The translations under genes were made by a program, and so were the position numbers. Positions 57,096 to 64,000 of a DNA stretch of 64,000 bases are shown piece by piece. The notes under the pieces are model-generated. The model worked only from the letters and a program-made list of their open reading frames with translations. It did not search any database and was not told the DNA's origin. Location of the stretch: the NCBI GenBank assembly GCA_015179125.1, contig WHVA01000074.1:236741-300740 (forward strand). The letters run 5' to 3'. Each line of letters opens with the position of its first letter. The first letter of the stretch is position 1. The DNA comes from Gautieria morchelliformis. Taxonomy: Eukaryota; Basidiomycota; Agaricomycetes; Gomphales; Gomphaceae.

Positions 57096-57476
57096 CACTA
57101 GGTGCAAGTCCCTGTTTGTTTACCATAACCTATGTCAACAAATAGTGAAAAGAGAAGAGATCTTGTAATAATTTGAACTATGGCAAATGGTGAAAAATAC
57201 TTTCTTTTTGTTTACAATTTAAAACATCAAGAAAATAAACACAGGTGAACATTTATAAGAAATAAATTGTGACAAAATAAATCCTATTCACTGCATAAGA
57301 TGCCAGAAATTATTATTTGCCTTTATTCAGATTTTCTTGATGTTTTAAATTGTAAACAAAAAGAAAAAAAGTATTCTTCACCATTTGCCATAGTTTCAAA
57401 TTATTACAAGATTTCCTCTTTTTTCACTATTTGTTGCCATAGGTTATGGTAAACAAACAGTGACTTGCAGCTAGTG
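57096..57476. mobile_element. Non-autonomous CACTA-type element, copy 2
   Basis: 381 bp, CACTAGGTGCAAGTCCCTG ... CAGTGACTTGCAGCTAGTG. Almost the whole element is one imperfect inverted repeat (arms about 170 bp). TTA is duplicated at 57093-57095 and 57477-57479. The ends match those of the 1174-bp copy at 49908-51081, so this is a short internal-deletion derivative of the same family. Confidence 0.72.
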
Positions 57477-57479
57477 TTA

Positions 57480-58276
57480 GTCGGGATCTACATCGGCGTC
57501 TCCTGGGGCCTGCTCTGCATTGATGGCGATATCTGGCCCAGCGTGCCCTCTCGATCATGTGCAGTCTCTGGCCCACAGCTAGGCGCGGGGCTCACCTCGG
57601 GTTATGCAGCTGTGGCAGCTGTGTCAGTGTGCCTGAGATGGTGCCATCGGCAGCTGTAGTGCACCGGCCGCGGCTGTGCGCTCCCGCTAGGTTGTGCCGT
57701 CTCTCTTCTCTCTCGCGCGCAACTGGTGACCCCTCTGCCCTAACCGTTGGTCCCTGTTTTCTTGCTTCTGGCTCCTGCCCTGTCCTCTGCCTTCGCTGGA
57801 GTCTCAGATGAGCATCGCCTGGCCCCCGCGCACAGTCCACCCTAGACGCGAAATGTCCCTCAGCCAGCAGCAAGAGTCTGAATGCAAGGTTGTCGTTCGC
57901 CGTGGTGGTTACTACAGGTAGCTTCCAAGGTTGAGGTACTGCAAGCGTGGCTGGGGCTCTAAATACTCGCTACTCACCCAATGATCAGCTTGGTGCTGCA
58001 TTTGCGTGGTTGGGGCCGACGCTTGAAGCTTGACTACCCCGCGAATGATTATCCTCATCACTCAAGTGCAGTCCCGCACACGCAAAACCCGCCAGTTTAC
58101 TAGCGGGCTGAGAAAACTTTGGCCAATAATTGCCTGAAATTAATCAGACTCGCAGCCTTCGAAAGACATGCATCAATTGCTCAAGTACGACATCAAGAAA
58201 AAAGTGTACACGCAAACAAGACGGTGCTGACTCTCCATGCACGCTAAATTATTTGAATCAATGGCAAGAACAACGG
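57480..58276. other. Unassigned intergenic DNA
   Basis: GC-richer at 57500-57850, with open frames on both strands (57557-57811 plus, 57873-57592 minus) that have no recognised content. Nothing else visible. Confidence 0.35.
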
Positions 58277-58618
58277 TCACGGATCAGGCCCAGGTTTGAC
58301 GATTCTCCCAATTTCCAGTTCAGATAGTCCGGATGGTCCCTCGCGCAACAGACGGGCGAGGCTGCCTTCCCAGTCACACACCCGTCGTCGCGTGTCCAGC
58401 CTCTGCAACTCCGTACGAATCGTCCTCGATGAGAGCAATTCCAGCTCACAATGATACACCCAAGCTCTCTTCGGGAGTGTACGCAGGTGCCACACCATCA
58501 GCCGGCCAAATACGAGTTTCTTCAGCGTTGGACAGCACTGAAAACTATCGTGCACAAAATCGTGCTGCTCTCCCGGTGAGAACCAGCATGCAACATGAGC
58601 TTTGGCTGGGATATCCAA
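58277..58618 (-). pseudogene. Possible F-box/LRR gene fragment
   Basis: A 113-codon frame with LRR-like content: 'CCPTLKKLVFGRLMVWHL', 'HCELELLSSRTI', 'GPSGLSELEIGRIV'. No F-box is present, and no upstream exons are evident within 300 bp. It may be the tail of a decayed relative of the F-box/LRR gene at 20.7-22 kb. Low confidence. Confidence 0.3.
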
Positions 58619-58689
58619 AAATGGAGACTGGGCTCCATATCCTAGTAAGACGGGGAGTCTCGATTGGTAACTAAGCTGAAGATGAAGAA

Positions 58690-59770
58690 TACAGATGCAT
58701 CGATCTGCTTGACAATCTTCCCCGGTTGCGGATGTCTCGACGTCACCTCAAGATGGTGCTGTACGTCATGACACAGGCTGGAGCCGTCGGTGTGCCCTCA
58801 TTAGGGCTGATCACAAAGTGTGTGTCTTTTGCCACACAAATGCCAAATCCCCTTCATCAGGCGGCCAATGGTGATGAACTATACACCTCGTTTATGTACG
58901 CGTGGGCGGATGATGTCACTGGAAACTCCACCAAACTCATCAATGCACACAAGAATGTGTACCTTGCTCATGCAAATATCCCTGGCCGGTTGCTTCAACA
59001 GGAGTACTTTGTACACTTCATTTCGACTTCCCCTGAGGCCACAACTACAGAACAATTCAAAGCAGTGCAGGGGGCAATTGAGTGAGCAAGAATTCCATTG
59101 CTGATGTATGTGCAAGCGGACACACATCAGCCCACCATGTGTATTCAATGCACACACGAGGTTGATGTGCAAATACAGGCTAGTCCTTCCAGGATTACCA
59201 GCAGATAACCCTCAGCAATCTGAGGAAGTCACCATATTGGCCCTTCTGGCAACTGCAAGTGTTGCTGGTGCTTTGTGGGGGGGGCAGCAGGCGTACATGA
59301 ATCCAATGACGGGTACACAGCCCTCCTCCATGTGAGTCACAACCTGGCAAGGTTCCATTAGGATCTATCACTCAAGAGTTCACCCTCAGCCAGTGAGGGC
59401 ACATACAGTAGAGATGACGGTCTCAGATATTCAGAACCAGCTGAACCAGGCGGCCGAGGGTGCATTGGCACCGGTGTTGAAGATGCAAATGGCATCTGGG
59501 ACAAAGGATCAGGTGACGCAGGCCAGGATCCTCAAAGTGGTTGCAAAAACTAAGGAAATACAGAAGAACAACCCCCATTGGACATTGACCCATGTGCAAT
59601 CACAGGCAAAGAAATGGCTCGATAAGCAAACCACTGAACCATGGAGTCCCTTGCTCACCGTTCGAGGTATGAAGTTCATGTTTTTTATCAACCGCATACA
59701 TGTATCCCTTCATTACTATGGGTGTCATCCTGCACAAAAATCAAATTTCCCGCGCGCGCCGAAAATGTAA
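58690..59770 (+). pseudogene. Decayed member of a multi-copy agaricomycete protein family
   Basis: Pieces in order: 'KMVLYVMTQAGAVGVPSL' and 'NVYLAHANIPGRLLQQEYF', then 'VHFISTSPEATTTEQFKAV' (58726-59085); 'VFNAHTRLMCKYRLVLPGL', then 'PADNPQQSEE' (59125-59225); a cysteine-rich bit in a different frame (59225-59330, 'GPSGNCKCCWCFVGG'); and 'LKVVAKTKEIQKNNPHWTL' (59400-59670). I recall these phrases, in this order, from long hypothetical proteins present in many copies in mushrooms and in Rhizoctonia, usually in repeat-rich regions; I do not know an official name or function. Frames change between pieces and the C-terminal half is missing, so this is a fragment. Confidence 0.45.
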
Positions 59771-60069
59771 ACCTGCGCGCGCGCGCGAGCGACTTCCCCA
59801 CACGCGCAACTGTAAGGGCAACCCTGGCTAGTCGTGGAGATCACACTACCGCACAACTGACAAGGGGAAATCCAAAGTATGTATAAATGAACAGAGCATA
59901 CAAGAGAGGGGGTTCTCACCTGACAAGGGGAAATCCAAAGAGAAAAGTCTAAGGACCCCCAATGTCAGCGAGCCCGTATTATACTATGCTGCGCAGCCAG
60001 GGACAACGCTTGGCACCCGCCATCAACCCTGCATCCCCCTGACCCTTGATCGACCCTTGATGCCACCTA
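59771..60069. repeat. 3' end of chromovirus 3 and adjoining repeat
   Basis: A (CG)n-rich run near 59752-59790. Two copies of CTGACAAGGGGAAATCCAAAG at 59857-59877 and 59920-59940 (63 bp apart), a layout shared with 30253-30328. A purine/pyrimidine tract near 60030-60050 could be the priming tract of the minus-strand chromovirus, but I could not pair an LTR. Confidence 0.35.
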
Positions 60070-63000
60070 TTATGCGAGTCGCTTGATTTCCGACACTGTT
60101 CCGGGGCGGAAGTCGGAAATTGGAGTGGAACTGGCAAGGCGAACGGAACTGGTGGAAGTTCTCCCAGAAGCGGAATCGTTCCCGAAAGCGGATGCGGAGA
60201 TGGAATCGGAACCGGAAGCGGAGTCGGAAATGGAGTCGGAACTGGGTGTGGTGTCGGAACTGGGTGTGGTGTCGGAACTGGAAATGGAAAACAGGGTGTC
60301 CCCTGACATCACCCCCCCTCTAGCGTGCTGCGTCCTCGAAGCGCGGGACACAAGGGATTGAAATGCCAGCGAGCGGATTCGGCGAGGGGCACCTGGATGT
60401 GTCCTGTAGAACTCCCGGAGTTTGTCAGGAGCGGAAACATCTTGCTCCGGGACCCACGAATTCTCCTCGTACCCATACCCTTCCCATTTCACGAGGAATT
60501 GGAGTCGTCCTCGCACAAACCGACTGTCCAGGATCCGTTCTACCACGTAGTGCTCTTCCCCATCTACAATTTCTGGCGGAGGTGGCGGATGAGCCTTCCG
60601 ACGTGGAATTGGGTCCTCAAGCATAGGGAGTAACTTCACCACGTTGAAGACGGGGTGGAGGCGGGACATGGACATCGGAAGTCGGAGGCGGTATGCATTC
60701 CGTCCAACCCTCCGCGTCACTGTGAAGGGCCCAAGGTAGCGGTGGGCAAGCTTCTGCGAAGGGCGTGTGGTGCGGATGTCACTTGCATCTAGGTACACCT
60801 TGTCTCCAACTTGGTACTCTGGGGCAGGAACCCGGCGTCGGTTGTAGTACCTTGCCATGTCATCCTTGGCTTTCGCAAGGGCCGACTTGGCTTCCGAAAG
60901 GGTGGAGTCCATGCGGTCTCGGAACTCATTGACCGTCTCGAGTCGGGAGTCAGCCTGGCGTGGTTCGAAGCCCATCCGCGGGTGTCGTCCGGAGTCAAGC
61001 ATGAAGGGAGTCTGTTGCGTGGCGGAATGGACATGGTTGTTGTATTGGAATTCCGCCAGCGGAAGTAACTCATCCCAGTCATCCTGCCTCTCATTGACAA
61101 AGAGGCGGAGATATTGCTCCAACTCCTGATTGACCCGTTCCGTCTGTCCGTCACCCTGCGGATGGTACGCTGTGGTGGTAGCCAGCTTTATGCCGAGCAG
61201 GCGGTAGAGCTCCCGAGTCAGTTCCGCGACAAACTGCGGACCTCGGTCGGAAACGACTTGCTTCGGGAGCCCATGCAACTTCCAGACATGTGCAAGGAAC
61301 AGGCGGGCCGCTCCGAGGGCTGTGATCGTCGTGTGCGTCGGAATGAAGTGGGACACCTTGCTCACCGAATCCACGACGTTCATGATCGCGTCGTAGCCAT
61401 GAGACTCTGGGAGTTCAACGATGAAGTCGACACTGATGGTGTCCCAGCGGGATTCGGGAATCGGGAGCGGAACAAGTTCTCCGACGGGCGGACGTCGTTG
61501 CGCTTTGGTTCGGAGACAAAGGTCACACGTCTTCACGTACTGTCCGATGTAGCGGGACATCTGAGGCCACCAGTAATTCCGAGCCACTAACTCCAGCGTC
61601 TTCCACCTGCCAGCATGCCCAGCGACCCGTGTGTCATGGTGCTGGGACACGATGCGACGGCGGAGGTCCGCCCCACCCGGAACATAGACCTTGCCTCTGA
61701 AGTGGAGCAGTCCATCACGTTCCGACCATTCCGCTGCCCGTACAGACCGTGAGTGCCCCTTCCGTAGTTCCTCCACTGCCTTCACCACCGACTCCTCCTT
61801 CTCTCCATTCCGGTACTGCCTCCGGATATCCCGGAGCATTTCCGCTTCCGCCCCAACTGCAGTTACTCCTTCTAGGGCACGGATTGCAAAGAGACTTGGG
61901 CGGAGCAGTGTCATATCCGCGTTGTCTCCACTTCCGCTTCCGTGATCCGCGCGGCGGGATAGGGCATCGGGCTTGCCCATGGTGCGGCCGGGGCGGTGGT
62001 GGAGCATGAAGTCAAACCGGGACAGGTGTAGGGACCACCGTGCTTGTCGTCGGTTCAGCTTCTTAGCCATGCGGAAATACTCGAGGTTCTTGTGGTCTGT
62101 CCAGATCTCAAAAGGGCATAGAGCACCCTCAAGGAAGTGTCGCCACTCCTCCAGCGCTCGGATGATTGCCAGCATCTCCTTGTCATGGATCTCATAGTTC
62201 CGCTCGACCGGACTAAGGCTCTTAGAGAAGAAGGCAATCGGATGCCACCCCCCACCATCTTCCGATGACTGCTGTGACAAGACTGCTCCGGTAGCTGCGT
62301 CGGAAGAATCCGCCTCGACTCGATAAGGGCGAGAGTCGTCGGGAAAGATCAGGACCGGGGTGGAAGTGATCAGCTCCTTGAGTTTGTCAAAGGAAGTCTG
62401 TTCCGGCTCTCCCCACCGCCATCCAACCTCCTTCTTGGTGAGGTCGAAGAGGGCACGGGCGTGGCAGGAGAAGTCCTTGATGAACCGCCGGTAGAAATTG
62501 ACAAACCCAATGAAGGACTGGACCTCCTTCTTGTTTCGCGGCACGGGCCAATCCGATACACCGGAAACTTTGACTGGGTCCATTTCCACCTTTCCTTCCG
62601 ACACAATCACCCCAAGATACTCTATCCGCGTCCGCTCAAATTCGCACTTTTCCGGCTTGAGACACAGGTTGTACTCCCGGAGCCGTTCCAGCACTCTCCG
62701 CACGACTTCCCGATGTTCGGACATTGTTTTCGTGAAAATGAGGATGTCATCGAGGTAGACGCAGACAACCCCTTCTGCTATCATGTCACGGGAAAATGTC
62801 ATTCATCATCGTCTGGAATGTGGCGGGACTGTTGGTGAGGCCAAAGAACATGACCTGTGGCTCAAAGAGTCCTCGATTGGTGCGGAATGCGGCCTTCCAC
62901 TCGTCTCCCTCCCGGATCCGGACATTGTTGAAGCCCCAGCGGACATCCAGCTTAGTGAAGTACCTCGCCCCGCGGAGTTGTGTGATCAGTTCGGAAATGA

Positions 63001-64000
63001 GTGGAATGGGGTACCGGTTCTTGATCGTGATCGCATTCAAGGCCCGGTAGTCCTGCACAAGTCTGAGCGAGCCATCCTTCTTCTTGATGAAGAACACCGG
63101 AGATGCCATGGGTGACTTGGAGGGCGGATCCTCCCTGTACGGAGGTTTTCCGCAAGGAATGCATCGAGCTCTACCTGCTCCTTGGGTGACAGCGGGTAGA
63201 CCTTGCAGTTGGTGGGCTTTGACCCAGGCTCCAGCTCGATGGCGTGGTCCCACAGCTTCCGTGGAGGCAGGGTATCAAACGACTCCTTGGAAAAGACGTC
63301 CTCGAACTCTCGCAGGTACTCCGGAATTTCCGCCTCTACTCTATCATGCCTCTTGGAGGCTTCAGCAAGGCGTTGCGAAATATTTCCGGTGGCGCGGATG
63401 TGTTCCGCTTCCGGCGGAAGGTTTACGTACAGCAAGCGCTCCCCTTCCGCCAGAATGTCTTCCGGGCCGAGTCGGATGACGTCGGAATCGGAATCGGAAT
63501 CGGAATTGGAAGTGGGATCCGGTTCAAATTCCGCTTCCGAGTCTTCTTCTGCAAGCAGTGGATGGGGGCCAGAACGACATGTCTGTATGAGCCGTTCAGT
63601 CTTCCGCTGCTCCTGGCGCTCCTTCCGCACTTCCGACCTGCACAGTGACACTTGGCTGGACATCGACTCATCATACCTTCCGAGTCTGCCAATTGATCTC
63701 CGGGTTGTGCTCCTGAAGCAGGTAAACCCGAGGATGATGTCCTGCTTCCCCAGGCTGGTGACTGCAAAGGAAGTGCGTTCTGAGTGTCCATCGTAGCGGA
63801 GAATTGTGTCTACTATCTCCGTGATGGACCCTGCCTCATTGGGGCTTCCATCCACATTGAACACCGGGATTGCACGTTGCAACTTCCGCGTGGTCAGTCG
63901 GTTCCTTCCACATAGTCCCGGTCCATAAACTGACCAGTGGCCCCGCAATCGACAAGGGCGGGTCCGGATTTGGACTTCCGCCGTATCTGTCGTCTGGATC
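60070..64000 (-). pseudogene. Chromovirus 3 pol (protease to chromodomain), frame-broken, runs off the window
   Basis: Reading from the right edge: protease remnant 'DCGATG' near 63940, linker, '[19 protein letters not shown]', RT ('[20 protein letters not shown]', '[11 protein letters not shown]', 'VVCVYLDDILIFTK' at about 62755), RNase H ('RVEADSSDAATGAVLSQ', 'DHKNLEYF'), integrase ('HHDTRVAGHAGRWKT', 'CDLCLRTK', 'SVDFIVELP', 'VSDRGPQFV', 'HPQGDGQTERVNQELEQYL'), GPF module 'YLGPFTVTRRVG', and chromodomain 'LQFLVKWEGYGYEENSWVPE', then a Ser/Asp-rich tail. Frame changes at about 63915, about 63125 and about 62793 each look like single-base indels; the long frame 62802-60070 is otherwise open for 910 codons. 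Different lineage from chromoviruses 1 and 2. Gag lies outside the window. Confidence 0.88.

Overview
This window looks like fungal nuclear DNA, most likely from an agaricomycete (basidiomycete). The protein-coding genes are split by many 45-65 nt GT-AG introns. They include families typical of basidiomycetes: F-box proteins, a DUF6533-type membrane protein, a DUF4048-like protein and a divergent G-alpha. The right half is packed with Ty3/gypsy chromoviruses and other transposons. The style resembles Rhizoctonia/Ceratobasidiaceae, but that is an inference; no database search was possible.

Left arm (1 to about 28 kb), ordinary gene space. In order: the N-terminal part of a neurofibromin/IRA-type Ras GTPase-activating protein (minus, cut by the window edge before its GAP domain); an F-box protein (minus); glucose-6-phosphate isomerase (plus, 8 exons); a Cdc20/Fizzy-family APC/C activator (plus, ends in the IR tail); an unrecognised low-complexity protein (minus) divergent from the tRNA uridine-2'-O-methyltransferase Trm44 (plus); a decayed sphingomyelinase-like gene (minus) split by a small inverted-repeat transposon; an F-box/LRR-like protein (minus); mitochondrial ATP synthase subunit k (plus, with a 15-nt microexon); a DUF4048-like coiled-coil protein (plus); and a 10-exon G-alpha subunit (plus) with altered GTPase motifs. 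For several of these genes every exon junction was checked for phase and the reading frame closes.

Middle (28.6 to 36 kb and 43.6 to 51 kb), a nest of repeats. A 1.26-1.5 kb LTR-like family (called LTR-A here, TGTCA...TGACA) is present in six copies. One is nested inside another with a perfect 5-bp target duplication. One sits in an older LTR (LTR-B) whose unoccupied paralogue lies at 49.5 kb in the same window. A full-length Ty3/gypsy chromovirus (36175-43646) has near-identical LTRs, gag, pol joined by an apparent -1 frameshift, and a spliced antisense gene between pol and the 3' LTR that encodes a Zn2Cys6-like cysteine cluster. It abuts a truncated Ty1/copia remnant.

Right arm (47 to 64 kb). 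This holds a second, decayed chromovirus fragment, two non-autonomous CACTA-type elements (CACTAG termini, 3-bp target duplications), one intact-looking DUF6533 membrane-protein gene, a 1.1 kb terminal-inverted-repeat element, an 894-bp TRIM-like mini-LTR element with a perfect 5-bp target duplication, a decayed member of a multi-copy agaricomycete family, and a third chromovirus (minus) with three single-base frame breaks that runs off the right edge.

The host genes do not form one pathway; they are unlinked housekeeping and signalling genes. The transposons give a readable order of insertion by nesting.
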